Position numbers and translations under genes: made by a program | Assembly: GCA_964598565.1 (NCBI GenBank) | Contig: CAZRCG010000003.1 | Span: forward strand, 1 to 64,000 | Source: CAZRCG01 sp964598565 | GTDB lineage: Bacteria > Bdellovibrionota > UBA2394 | DNA length: 64,000 nt | Direction of reading: 5' to 3' | Notes under the pieces: model-generated | Seen by the model: the letters and a program-made list of their open reading frames with translations, nothing else | What the model was told of the DNA's origin: nothing | The model's database searches: none | In this document: one piece after another, positions 18,702 to 27,346 of the stretch | Numbering within the stretch: position 1 is the stretch's first letter | Layout: each line of letters starts with the position of its first letter

Positions 18702-19640
18702 TCAAGATTTATGAGCCTGAGACGACCGTACGGCCTCAATATCTTTAACGATTTTTTGGGCTATGGCAGGATTGGCTGCAATGACGGCGTGGGCCCCTAG
18801 GCCTAAGTGTTTTCCGTCGAGGCCGGTCACCAACCCTCCGGCTTCCCGAACAAGTAATAATCCGGCGGCATAATCCCATAGTTTAAGTCCCAGTTCCCAG
18901 AAGCCATCGAAGCGACCGGCGGCGACATAGGCCATATCGAGGGCGGCAGATCCGTCACGACGAACGGCGAGGGCCGTACGCTGAAAGTGCATAAAATAGG
19001 GCGAATTATCGAAGCCAGGTCGCTGAAAATCATAGGTGAACCCAGATACCAACAGGGCTTCTTGAAGGGTTTTTGCCTTTGAAACGCGTAGACTTGTGAG
19101 TCGTTTAGAAGGCAATTTTATAAGCGGTGGTTTTTTGTTCGAGGACTTGCGAAGGGCTTTGATGTCGCGAGCCTTCGTGACAATGCTGCCATCGTTTGAA
19201 ATGATACCTTTGGCTGCGAGGGCTTTTCCTTGAACGCTAAAGGCGCCTTTGCCATGTTCGGCAAAAAAAATTTCATCTCGAGTCGGATCAAAAACGACGC
19301 CGGCGGTGATGATACCTTTTTCTTGAAGCGCTAACGAGAGACAGTAGCATGGATAGCCGTGAGCAAAATTGGTGGTGCCGTCGATGGGGTCTAAAACCCA
19401 GCGTCGCGCTGCTTCACCGGTCTTTGAAAAATCTCCTTCCTCCGCCAAAACTTGGTCATTAGGGAAAAATTTTTTCAGGGCCTTCACAACCGCGACTTGA
19501 GTTTTCTCGTCGACCTCCGTGACGATGTCGCGGACCCCCTTCAGCCGAAAGGTAAATGGCTTGGCAGAATGCTTACGAATAACATGGGCCCCAACGGCAG
19601 CGGCCTGAAGAGCGACGTGGAGGTCAAAACTAAATTTCAT
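18702..19640 (-). CDS. suhB: Inositol monophosphatase family protein
   Basis: A Mg2+/Li+-type phosphatase of the IMPase/SuhB family, 312 residues. The metal-binding motifs are LAEEGD (near residue 65), DPIDGTTNFAHGYP (near 83) and the C-terminal LKLWDYAAGLLLVREAGG (near 237). Between GKGAFSVQG and LVSGFTYD there is an extra basic stretch of about 40 residues (rich in K, S, R, L) that typical members lack, making the protein longer than the usual 260-270. The substrate may be an inositol phosphate, another sugar phosphate or PAP. The symbol is by family only. Confidence 0.9.
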   Translation of the reverse strand: MKFSFDLHVALQAAAVGAHVIRKHSAKPFTFRLKGVRDIVTEVDEKTQVAVVKALKKFFPNDQVLAEEGDFSKTGEAARRWVLDPIDGTTNFAHGYPCYCLSLALQEKGIITAGVVFDPTRDEIFFAEHGKGAFSVQGKALAAKGIISNDGSIVTKARDIKALRKSSNKKPPLIKLPSKRLTSLRVSKAKTLQEALLVSGFTYDFQRPGFDNSPYFMHFQRTALAVRRDGSAALDMAYVAAGRFDGFWELGLKLWDYAAGLLLVREAGGLVTGLDGKHLGLGAHAVIAANPAIAQKIVKDIEAVRSSQAHKS

Positions 19641-19703
19641 GAGGGAAACGTAGCAGTCTCCGCCGTCTTTATAAAGCGTTCGATCATCCCACTAAAGACT
19701 GGA

Positions 19704-20879
19704 TCATCCCGCTAAAGCGTCATTCAAATCTTTCTTTAGGTCGTTGACATCTTCAATGCCCACCGAGACGCGAATGAGTCCATCGACGATTCCTAGATTT
19801 TCCCTCTGCTGCCGACTTAAACCACCGTGAGTCATAATGCCTGGATGCTCAATAAGGCTTTCGACGCCACCTAAGCTTTCGGCACAGGCAAACAACTGAA
19901 CTCGCGACAGCACTTTCTTCGCCGCCTCAAGACCACCTTTGACGACGAAACAGAGCATGCCTCCCGGGCGTTTCATTTGGCGTTTCGCAAGGGCGAACTG
20001 CGGATGATCCTCACGACCGGGATAAATCACACGCTCCACAGACGCATGCTGCGATAAAAAGCCGGCAAGCTCTTGAGCATTGTCACAGTGCCTGTCCATG
20101 CGCACATGAAGAGTCTTGGTGCCGCGAAGAAGTAGAAAGCAATCCATCGGAGCGGGTATGGCTCCCAAAGCATTCTGATAAAACTTGAGTGTTTCATATA
20201 TTGCCGTATCGTTCATGCCCACAAAGCCGCCGACGACGTCCGAGTGGCCGCCCATATATTTTGTGGTGGAATGCAATACATAGGTCGCCCCAAGAGTGAG
20301 AGGATTCTGCAAGTACGGAGATGCGAATGTATTATCGACCAAAACAGGAATATGCTGAAGAGCAGCCTTTTTAGAAATGGCTTCGATATCGATGAGTTTC
20401 AGAAGCGGATTGGTGGGAGTTTCAATCCAAATGAGTTTAGTTTCGGCCTTTAAGGCGCTGTCGAGATTCTCGAGGCGCGTCAGATCGACAAAGGTTGATT
20501 GAATTCCCAGCTGAGGAAAACATTTAGAAAATAGTCGGTGAGTGCCGCCATAGACATCGTCACAAACCACCACATGATCGCCTGATTTGAGCGTGTGAAG
20601 CACATTCATCATGGCCGCGCAGCCCGACGAAAAGCAAAGGCCGTACTTAGCTTGCTCCAATGCGGCAATATTGTTTTCTAAAGACGCGCGCGTCAGATTG
20701 TGTGTTCGCGCGTATTCATAGCCTTTGTGCTGACCAGGGCTTTCTTGCACATAGGTCGAAGTCTGATAAATGGGAGTCATAATGGCACCCGTGGTGGGAT
20801 CGGGCGACTGACCAGCGTGAATGGCCTTCGTGGCGAAGGACAACGTTGAAATATTGGTAGCGTTGGCGTGAGTTTTCAT
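19704..20879 (-). CDS. Cystathionine gamma-synthase/lyase family PLP enzyme
   Basis: A 391-residue Cys/Met-metabolism PLP enzyme. The PLP-binding lysine is in STTKYMGGHSDVVGG (near residue 206). Other motifs are AIHAGQSPDPTTGA, YEYARTHNLTRASLE, SSGCAAMM, WIETPTNPLL and the C-terminal SLGGVESLIEHP. Lyase and synthase cannot be separated by motif reading. It lies just downstream of cystathionine beta-synthase on the same strand, so a gamma-lyase role in reverse transsulfuration (cystathionine to cysteine) is most likely. Confidence 0.93.
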   Translation of the reverse strand: MKTHANATNISTLSFATKAIHAGQSPDPTTGAIMTPIYQTSTYVQESPGQHKGYEYARTHNLTRASLENNIAALEQAKYGLCFSSGCAAMMNVLHTLKSGDHVVVCDDVYGGTHRLFSKCFPQLGIQSTFVDLTRLENLDSALKAETKLIWIETPTNPLLKLIDIEAISKKAALQHIPVLVDNTFASPYLQNPLTLGATYVLHSTTKYMGGHSDVVGGFVGMNDTAIYETLKFYQNALGAIPAPMDCFLLLRGTKTLHVRMDRHCDNAQELAGFLSQHASVERVIYPGREDHPQFALAKRQMKRPGGMLCFVVKGGLEAAKKVLSRVQLFACAESLGGVESLIEHPGIMTHGGLSRQQRENLGIVDGLIRVSVGIEDVNDLKKDLNDALAG

Positions 20880-20894
20880 ATCTAGACCTTTCTT

Positions 20895-22259
20895 TTAGAC
20901 CAGACCGCTGTTGCGCTGGGTATAGAAATCAAGAAGATCAATTTTAGTGACCAAACCTAAGACTTTGCTGTTGTCCATGACGACCGGCACTTTATCGATT
21001 TTGAGGAGCTCTTGAACTTTTTGTATGGGATCGCGCAAGTTCACCGTATCCACGGGTCGAACGACAAAGGGATCAATCGCTTTTGAAAGATTGGCGGAGC
21101 CTCCCATGACGGCCGACAGAAGATCGTATTCCGTGATGATTCCGTAGAGAGTTCCTTGGGCATCTAGAACGGGCATTTGAGAAACGCCGGTCTCTTTGAA
21201 GCGAGCGATGCAGTGACTTGCAAGGTCGCCTGTTCGACACGTAATGAGATCGCGCGACTTAAAAACATCTTTTACCAAAATATCGGCTTCGTCTAAAAAT
21301 CCACATTCGCGCATCCAATCGTCGTTAAAGACTTTCGACAGATAGCGAGATCCTGAATCGGGTAGCAAGACGACGGCAAGGCCAGGGCCTTGTTGCTTTT
21401 TCGCCCACTGATAGGCTCCTGCAAATGCCGAACCACACGAGCCACCCACAAAGAGCCCTTCTTGTTTGGCTAATCGTCGTGTCCACTGAAAGCTGTCTTT
21501 GTCGGAGACCTGAACCACCTCGTCGATGAAATTAAAATCGATGGTAGAGGGCATGAAATCTTCGCCAATGCCTTCCACTTTGTAGACAAAGGCGGGGCCC
21601 ATCTTGCCGCTTTTTTTAAACTCGGTATAGACAGACCCTTCCGGATCAACACCGATGATTCGAATGGCAGGATTTTTCTCTTTCAAATAGCGCCCTACGC
21701 CTGAGACAGTTCCTCCGGTGCCGAGGCCACCTATGAAGGCTGTGATTTTGCCGTCGGTTTGCCTCCAGATTTCAGGACCCGTCATTTCATAGTGGGCCTG
21801 AGGATTGTCGGGATTATGATATTGGTTGGCATAAAAGGCATTGGGAGTTTCTTGAGACAGGCGCTTCGCTACGCAGTAGTACGATCGAGGATCATCGGGC
21901 TCTACATTAGTGGGGGTGACAACGACACGCGCGCCGAAAGCGCGCAGGGATTGAATTTTTTCCATCGACATTTTATCGGGCATAACAAAAATTGATTTAT
22001 AGCCTTTGACGGCGGCGACAAGCGCTAGACCCATGCCTGTATTTCCGCTCGTGGCTTCGACGATGGTGCCTCCAGGTTTAAGCTGACCTCGTTTTTCAGC
22101 TTCTTCGACAAGTTTGATGGCAATGCGATCTTTTACGGAGGCGCCGGGATTAAAAAATTCAACTTTCGCGACCAGTTCTAAAGGGAGGCTTTCACTGAGT
22201 TTTCGTAGCCTGACGAGTGGCGTATTGCCTACGGTTTGTAAAATTGAGTCATAAATCAT
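20895..22259 (-). CDS. cbs: Cystathionine beta-synthase with C-terminal CBS pair
   Basis: Condenses serine and homocysteine to cystathionine. About 454 residues from the chosen ATG at 22259, which follows GGAGGGAGATCACT; the frame itself opens at 22280. The N-terminal PLP domain has Lys43 in NPGASVKDR, SGNTGMG near 73, GTGGT and GGSCGSA. The C-terminal third (about 325-450) is a pair of CBS domains of the type that bind adenylates such as SAM (ITEYDLLSAVMGGS, LGLVTKIDLLD). There is no N-terminal heme-binding extension like that in animal CBS. It is followed after 15 bp by the cystathionine gamma-family gene; together they form a transsulfuration operon. Confidence 0.94.
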   Translation of the reverse strand: MIYDSILQTVGNTPLVRLRKLSESLPLELVAKVEFFNPGASVKDRIAIKLVEEAEKRGQLKPGGTIVEATSGNTGMGLALVAAVKGYKSIFVMPDKMSMEKIQSLRAFGARVVVTPTNVEPDDPRSYYCVAKRLSQETPNAFYANQYHNPDNPQAHYEMTGPEIWRQTDGKITAFIGGLGTGGTVSGVGRYLKEKNPAIRIIGVDPEGSVYTEFKKSGKMGPAFVYKVEGIGEDFMPSTIDFNFIDEVVQVSDKDSFQWTRRLAKQEGLFVGGSCGSAFAGAYQWAKKQQGPGLAVVLLPDSGSRYLSKVFNDDWMRECGFLDEADILVKDVFKSRDLITCRTGDLASHCIARFKETGVSQMPVLDAQGTLYGIITEYDLLSAVMGGSANLSKAIDPFVVRPVDTVNLRDPIQKVQELLKIDKVPVVMDNSKVLGLVTKIDLLDFYTQRNSGLV

Positions 22260-22369
22260 AGTGATCTCCCTCCATGTCAAGTTAGAGGTGCTTCAGAGGG
22301 GAATCAAGACGAAAGAGAAGAGGATCGTTCATTGATCTAAGCGTCCAATATTTCGTAATCTTGGGCTCT

Positions 22370-23902
22370 ATGATTTTGGATCCTTTTAAGTGGAAGCGTG
22401 TGAAGGACTTTGAGAGTCTCGTCACGGCGAAATCTCTTTCATTGTCGCCGCAAAGTAGGAAAGCAGTTCAAAAAGGTTACGACATTGTGCAGAAAGCCGC
22501 CGCCAGCCGCGAGGCAGTCTATGGTTTGAATACAGGATTTGGTCGACTGGCTCAGATTCGAATTTCGCCCGATGAGCTTAAGGTTCTTCAAGTCAATATT
22601 GTGCGCTCTCACGCGGCAGCGCTGGGTGAAGCGCTTGCCCCTCGTTCGGTGAGGAGATTGTTGCTTCTTCGTATTTTACAGCTGTCAAAGGGTGTGAGTG
22701 GTATTTCGAAAGCCCTGCTCGAGCGACATTTGTTTTATGTGAATCAGGGTCTTATTCCAGAAATTCCTCAATTAGGGTCGGTTGGAGCTAGCGGAGATTT
22801 GGCCCCATTGGCTCACTTGGCGTTGACCTTTATTGGAGAGGGATATTTCAGAGAAAAGGGGCGGCGAGTAGAAGCGAAGATAATTTTGAAGCGTCACAAG
22901 CTTTCGCCGCTTTCACTGCAGCCCAAGGAGGGCTTGGCTCTCGTCAATGGTACTCAATTTTCATTGGCGCTGGCCTTAGAAGCGCTTCTCAGATTAAAAG
23001 CTCTTTGGCCGATCATGGAAAATATCACGGCTCTTTCGTTCGAAGCCCATCGAGCGACGAAGGCTTCGTTTCATCCAAATCTTATGAAGCTTAAGGCGAA
23101 TGCCCAGCAGAAAGACTTGGCGGCTCGTCTGTGGAAAAAACTTTCAAGATCGCCCCATATGCACAAGCATGAAAACTGCGATATCGTGCAAGACTCGTAT
23201 TCGTTTCGTTGTACGGCTCAGGTTCTTGGGCCTTCTCTTTCATTATTTCAGTGGGCAGAGAAAATTTTAGAAGACGAAATTAATAGTGTCTCGGACAATC
23301 CCATTGTGGACTTGAAAGAGGGCTGTCTGCGATCGGGAGGGCACTTTCATGGTCAGGCTATTAGTTTAGCGTGTGATGCGCTCGGTATGGTGACCGCGAC
23401 CTTGGGAAATTTTATTGAGCGGCGAATTGATCAGATGGTGAACCCTCTGACGTCGCGAGCGTCTCCGTTTTTAGCATCACGAGCGGGAGTTGAAAGTGGG
23501 CTGATGATCGTTCACACGGCAGCGGCATCGTTGGCGAGTGAAAATAAAACGCTGGCTCATCCTGCCTCGGCCGATTCGATTCCTACCAACGGGAACCAAG
23601 AAGATCATGTGAGTATGGCACCCTGGGCCGCTCGCAAGGCTCAACGCATGATTTTTAATCTCGAGTATTTGGTGGCCTCTGAGCTTATTACGGCGGTCAG
23701 AGCTTCGTTTATTGAAAAAGAACGATTGGGCGTAGCCTTTTCACCTGATGTCGAGATTTTTCTGGGTGGATGGCTCAAAAAATTTCCCGCACTGAAACAG
23801 CGAGGAGATCTTCCGTTTGGTGCGATGATTGAAGAAGCCAGAGAGCTTATGGTGGCGGCCGGTCAAGACTCGGTTTCGATGGTTTCACATGCACGATTGT
23901 GA
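22370..23902 (+). CDS. hutH: Histidine ammonia-lyase
   Basis: Converts histidine to urocanate and ammonia. About 510 residues. The MIO prosthetic group forms from Ala-Ser-Gly in GSVGASGDLAPL (about residues 140-142). Also visible are YGLNTGFGRLA, LVNGTQFS, QDSYSFRC and GNQEDHVSM. The frame opens at a TTG at 22361; the ATG at 22370 is preferred. hutU lies 1.8 kb downstream, separated by a pilin-like gene. No hutI or hutG is in the window. Confidence 0.96.
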   Translation: MILDPFKWKRVKDFESLVTAKSLSLSPQSRKAVQKGYDIVQKAAASREAVYGLNTGFGRLAQIRISPDELKVLQVNIVRSHAAALGEALAPRSVRRLLLLRILQLSKGVSGISKALLERHLFYVNQGLIPEIPQLGSVGASGDLAPLAHLALTFIGEGYFREKGRRVEAKIILKRHKLSPLSLQPKEGLALVNGTQFSLALALEALLRLKALWPIMENITALSFEAHRATKASFHPNLMKLKANAQQKDLAARLWKKLSRSPHMHKHENCDIVQDSYSFRCTAQVLGPSLSLFQWAEKILEDEINSVSDNPIVDLKEGCLRSGGHFHGQAISLACDALGMVTATLGNFIERRIDQMVNPLTSRASPFLASRAGVESGLMIVHTAAASLASENKTLAHPASADSIPTNGNQEDHVSMAPWAARKAQRMIFNLEYLVASELITAVRASFIEKERLGVAFSPDVEIFLGGWLKKFPALKQRGDLPFGAMIEEARELMVAAGQDSVSMVSHARL

Positions 23903-24080
23903 TGCCAGACGAATAGGAGGTTGGGCGACTATTTTGGTTAGTGTGTTGGTGGTCGTGATGGCAGTGAATTCATCCGGTGGCCCCGATCGTTTGATTCGCG
24001 TGTGGGAAAGAATCGTGACCATTCTACAAGGACCCAGTCTTTTACATTTTGTTAAGGCATCCACGAGATACGAGGCTTAA
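23889..24080 (+). CDS. Possible small membrane protein after hutH
   Basis: A short frame with one strongly hydrophobic segment (WATILVSVLVVVMAV) and a polar C-terminus. The ATG at 23889 overlaps the hutH end by 14 bp and lacks a Shine-Dalgarno. An AGGAGG at 23915-23920 sits 10-13 bases before weak start codons (ATT 23931, TTG 23934) in the same frame. Coding status is uncertain. Confidence 0.25.
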   Translation: MHDCDARRIGGWATILVSVLVVVMAVNSSGGPDRLIRVWERIVTILQGPSLLHFVKASTRYEA

Positions 24081-24384
24081 ATAGCTTCAGGACTCTGCGA
24101 GAACACTGCCCCTCGTTACGAGAAGTAAGATTCATTGGGCTAAACGGTTCCATATTTATGGCAAAAAATCGCATGTTTCGGCTGTCCGATTGATGTTGAC
24201 CAACTATTTGAGGGTTGTCTGCTTTGGCATTGGATGTCGGAATATCGGATGCTGAAGTATCAGGTGTCTCAGAGCCCTCTTCTTTTGTGGGAGCCGATGG
24301 GATATCGCGACCCTCGTCTGCGTAGAGGCTGCTCAGGTTCACTAACAAAACAGTCGATGCCAATGTGGTTATAAGCCAATTCAT
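24052..24384 (-). CDS. Possible small secreted protein
   Basis: A 110-residue frame. Residues 1-22 (MNWLITTLASTVLLVNLSSLYA) look like a Sec signal peptide with cleavage after LYA, followed by an acidic Ser/Thr/Pro-rich linker and a short mixed C-terminal part (FFAINMEPFSPMNLTSRNEGQ). I do not recognise it. The start has no good Shine-Dalgarno. The abrupt basic C-terminus could mean this is the 5' remnant of a longer gene. It overlaps the tentative small ORF at 23889-24080 tail to tail. Confidence 0.4.
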   Translation of the reverse strand: MNWLITTLASTVLLVNLSSLYADEGRDIPSAPTKEEGSETPDTSASDIPTSNAKADNPQIVGQHQSDSRNMRFFAINMEPFSPMNLTSRNEGQCSRRVLKLFKPRISWMP

Positions 24385-24572
24385 GTAGGAGAGCGTTAAA
24401 CAGGATTTCTAGGCGTGTCCAGTTGCAAATCATAGGCTTGCTCTTACGACCTAAAATAAATGCCCTAGATAATCGCCTATTCCGTGGGAGCTTGCCTATG
24501 AAAGTGTTTCGGACCAACGAACTTCTATGCATGTTTTAGCGGCTCTATCGATTTTTAAGCCTATCACGTATC
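24385..24572. other. Intergenic region before the pilin gene
   Basis: A 188-base stretch with no supported ORF. It presumably carries the pilin promoter, but I could not identify a convincing sigma-70 or sigma-54 element in it. Confidence 0.5.
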
Positions 24573-25298
24573 ATGAAGACGAGAGCGGTTGTACAGATGA
24601 ACGATATTTTACCGAATGGTCCCGGGCTCAAACGGGGCTCTTACAATAATCTTGATCGTGCGCGCGGGGGTTTTACGTTATTGGAAGCCCTTTTTGTGGT
24701 GGCTATTATTGGCATGATCTCGAGCATTGCCATTCCCACATATAACACCATGGTGTACAAAGTTCGACAGTCAGAGGGGGTATTTCTTATAGATCGCGTT
24801 GTAAAAGCCCAGTTGCAATTTTTTTCAACGCCTCGCATAGGAACAGCTGGCCAGTCTAGAACGCCATGTTATTTAACCGCTTCTGGTGGAATTGATAATT
24901 TTTGGGGGCCTAGCCCCGCTTCATGGGTTAGTGCTACTCCGTCGTGGGATCAGCTTCACATGGTCAACGTTTTGGGTGTCACAGTAGACAAACCCGTCTA
25001 CTACTGGTTAAACGCTACATCCTCGGCAGATCATGTACCCCCTTCTAAGGCAGTTTGTGGATTTAATTGGAGGGATTATACTAGAAACGGACCTCCCGCT
25101 AACGGAATTCATATGACCATCACAGCTCGCGGTGATTTAGACGGTGATCGACGGCCCGATGTTTATGCGAGCGATTGTTATCACACTCAGCTGCGAGCCA
25201 CTCTCGGATTTCAGAATCGTACTCCCGTATCGATAGGACCCACCCCTCTAATGTTTAAGGAAGCTCCAGAGTACTGTGCGATCACCTACTGGCCTTAA
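24573..25298 (+). CDS. Type IV pilin-like protein with prepilin cleavage/methylation motif
   Basis: A 241-residue prepilin. The class III signal ends in RARGG^FTLLEALF, followed by the hydrophobic helix VVAIIGMISSIAIPTY and the +5 Glu, so it is a substrate for prepilin peptidase. The leader is about 33 residues (about 25 if translation starts at the second ATG, 24597), long for a type IVa pilin. The mature protein is about 207 residues with paired cysteines and a DLDGDRRPDVYASD segment resembling a Ca2+-binding loop. It stands alone between hutH and hutU. pilT lies 25 kb away at 49545. It may be a major pilin or a minor pseudopilin. Confidence 0.88.
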   Translation: MKTRAVVQMNDILPNGPGLKRGSYNNLDRARGGFTLLEALFVVAIIGMISSIAIPTYNTMVYKVRQSEGVFLIDRVVKAQLQFFSTPRIGTAGQSRTPCYLTASGGIDNFWGPSPASWVSATPSWDQLHMVNVLGVTVDKPVYYWLNATSSADHVPPSKAVCGFNWRDYTRNGPPANGIHMTITARGDLDGDRRPDVYASDCYHTQLRATLGFQNRTPVSIGPTPLMFKEAPEYCAITYWP

Positions 25299-25666
25299 AA
25301 CTCGAATCTTACTTAGCAATGAGCTTTCAGATATTGCTTGAATCACTTGAGATATGTGTCAAGTATAATACAGGAGGCGATTGTCGCTGAGGTCGTGGCG
25401 GCCTATCCATCGTATGACTACGCTCTTTTTGTTGAAAACCGTATCGAAGAAACGTGGATGCGGCTCTTGAAGACCGACCTACAATGAGAGTCTGATCCTG
25501 ACTTTTGTATAGGACAGAGTGCCGTCGTCACTTTTGCATTCTACAGTAAATAGAACAAAAAAGATGATGAAGCACTGTAGATGCTGAGAGAGCTGGCAAG
25601 GAAGATCTAGGAATTTTTGGTCGACCGTCTACACGAGACTTTACGGTCACGTGGATAATCGCCACA
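25299..25666. other. 368-bp intergenic region with a 43-codon frame
   Basis: No long ORF. A plus-strand frame of 43 residues (GTG 25356 to stop 25485-25487) has natural-looking composition: hydrophobic IIQEAIVAEVVAAYP, then YALFVENRIEETWMRLLKTDL. It has no Shine-Dalgarno before the GTG and could be a small gene or a remnant. The remainder contains stops in all forward frames. The hutU promoter should be here but is not evident. Confidence 0.4.
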
Positions 25667-27319
25667 GTGAGTCTTATGCCTGCTCGTCATGGATTGTTGT
25701 TGGAATGTAAGGGTTGGGTTCAAGAAGCCGCCCTTCGAATGTTGGAAAATAATTTGGATCCAGCGGTCGCAGAAGATCCTGATCAGCTTATTGTATACGG
25801 TGGTCGAGGCAAGGCCGCCCGGTCGCATGAAGCGTTGGCAGCGATTAAGCAGTCGCTAAGAGGGCTGGGTGACGACGAAACATTGCTTGTTCAATCCGGA
25901 AAGCCCGTAGGGATTTTGCCTTCGCATCGCGATGCGCCTCGGGTGCTCTTGGCGAATTCGAATTTGGTTCCGAAGTGGGCTACTTGGGAGGTCTTTGATG
26001 ATCTTGAGCGTAAAGGCTTGATGATGTACGGCCAGATGACCGCGGGTTCTTGGATTTATATTGGTACCCAAGGTATTTTGCAGGGTACCTACGAGACATT
26101 TGCGGCGTGTGGCCGACAGCATTTTAAGGGAGAGCTCGGCGGACAGTGGATTTTATCAGGAGGCTTAGGAGGTATGGGCGGAGCACAACCTCGCGCTGCG
26201 GTCTTTGCGGGGGCTTCGTTTCTGGGTGTCGATGTAGACCCCAAACGTATTCAGAGGCGTCTGGATACAAAATATCTCGATCGCATGACAGAGAGCTTGG
26301 ATGAAGCCTTGCGATGGATCGACGAGAGTTGCGCGCAAAAGCGCCCCCTTTCTGTCGGTCTTGTCGGCAATGCGGCCACGGTCTATCACGAAATTTTAAA
26401 GCGGGGCATTGTGCCTCCCATTGTAACGGACCAAACGTCGGCGCATGATCCTGTTCATGGCTATGTAGCCGAGGGTATTGCTCTCGAAAAACTTGCTGAA
26501 GAAAGAAAAGATGCCGAGCGCTATAAAGCGCGAAGTCTTGAAACGATGGTGAAGCACTGCCAAGCCATGGTCGAGATGCAAAAAAGAGGGTCGATTGTAT
26601 TTGACTACGGAAATAATTTGCGCGGCTTTGCGAAGGCCGCCGGTTATGAGGATGCCTTTGCGTACCCGGGTTTTGTGCCGGCGTATATAAGGCCCTTATT
26701 TTGTGAAGGCTCTGGACCATTTCGTTGGGTTGCCTTGTCAGGTGATCCCGCCGATATTGCTGTGACCGATGAGGCGCTTATGAATTTATTTCCGGACAAT
26801 AGCCATCTTCATCGCTGGCTCAATCAGGCGAGTCGTCGAGTGGCGTTTCAGGGTCTGCCGGCGCGCATCTGTTGGTTGAAATATGGAGAGAGGGCTCAAG
26901 CAGGACAACTCTTCAATGACCTTGTTAGGTCGAAGAAGGTGAAAGCACCGATTGTAATTGGACGGGATCATTTAGACTGCGGTTCGGTCGCATCTCCCTA
27001 CCGAGAAACAGAAGCGATGAAAGATGGCAGTGATGCGGTATCGGATTGGCCGTTGCTCAACGCACTGATTAATGCGTCGAACGGGGCCTCATGGGTGAGC
27101 TTGCATCACGGTGGTGGCGTGGGCATGGGCTATTCTCAGCATTCGGGCATGGTGATTGTGGCGGATGGGAGCCCAGAAGCCGAGAGGCGATTGCAGAGAG
27201 TTTTAAACTCGGACCCCGCGATGGGCGTACTGCGACATGCTGATGCGGGCTATGAGGAGGCGCTTGCGTTTGCGAAGCAGCATCAGGTTCGTGTGCCCAT
27301 GCTTGCTAATCGCTCTTGA
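25667..27319 (+). CDS. hutU: Urocanate hydratase (urocanase)
   Basis: The second step of histidine degradation (urocanate to imidazolonepropionate). 550 residues, standard length, very well conserved throughout. Motifs include VQSGKPVG, GLMMYGQMTAGSWIYIG, the NAD+-binding GGLGGMGGAQP, TDQTSAHDP, FDYGNN, and the catalytic Cys region VIGRDHLDCGSVASP. The start is GTG 25667 or ATG 25676 (MPARHG); family alignment does not decide. hutI and hutG are not nearby, so the pathway must be completed elsewhere in the genome or is partial. Confidence 0.97.
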   Translation: MSLMPARHGLLLECKGWVQEAALRMLENNLDPAVAEDPDQLIVYGGRGKAARSHEALAAIKQSLRGLGDDETLLVQSGKPVGILPSHRDAPRVLLANSNLVPKWATWEVFDDLERKGLMMYGQMTAGSWIYIGTQGILQGTYETFAACGRQHFKGELGGQWILSGGLGGMGGAQPRAAVFAGASFLGVDVDPKRIQRRLDTKYLDRMTESLDEALRWIDESCAQKRPLSVGLVGNAATVYHEILKRGIVPPIVTDQTSAHDPVHGYVAEGIALEKLAEERKDAERYKARSLETMVKHCQAMVEMQKRGSIVFDYGNNLRGFAKAAGYEDAFAYPGFVPAYIRPLFCEGSGPFRWVALSGDPADIAVTDEALMNLFPDNSHLHRWLNQASRRVAFQGLPARICWLKYGERAQAGQLFNDLVRSKKVKAPIVIGRDHLDCGSVASPYRETEAMKDGSDAVSDWPLLNALINASNGASWVSLHHGGGVGMGYSQHSGMVIVADGSPEAERRLQRVLNSDPAMGVLRHADAGYEEALAFAKQHQVRVPMLANRS

Positions 27320-27346
27320 AGTCAGTGTGTGATTTAGTGGGTTTGT

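Noticed and set aside
24385..24572. Possible sigma-54 (-24/-12) promoter before the pilin gene (TGGGAGCTTGCC)
   Set aside because: The GG and GC elements are far too close together for the required 10-nt spacing.
26124..26720. 198-residue minus-strand ORF inside hutU
   Set aside because: It is antisense to a highly conserved urocanase region; no recognisable motif and no Shine-Dalgarno.
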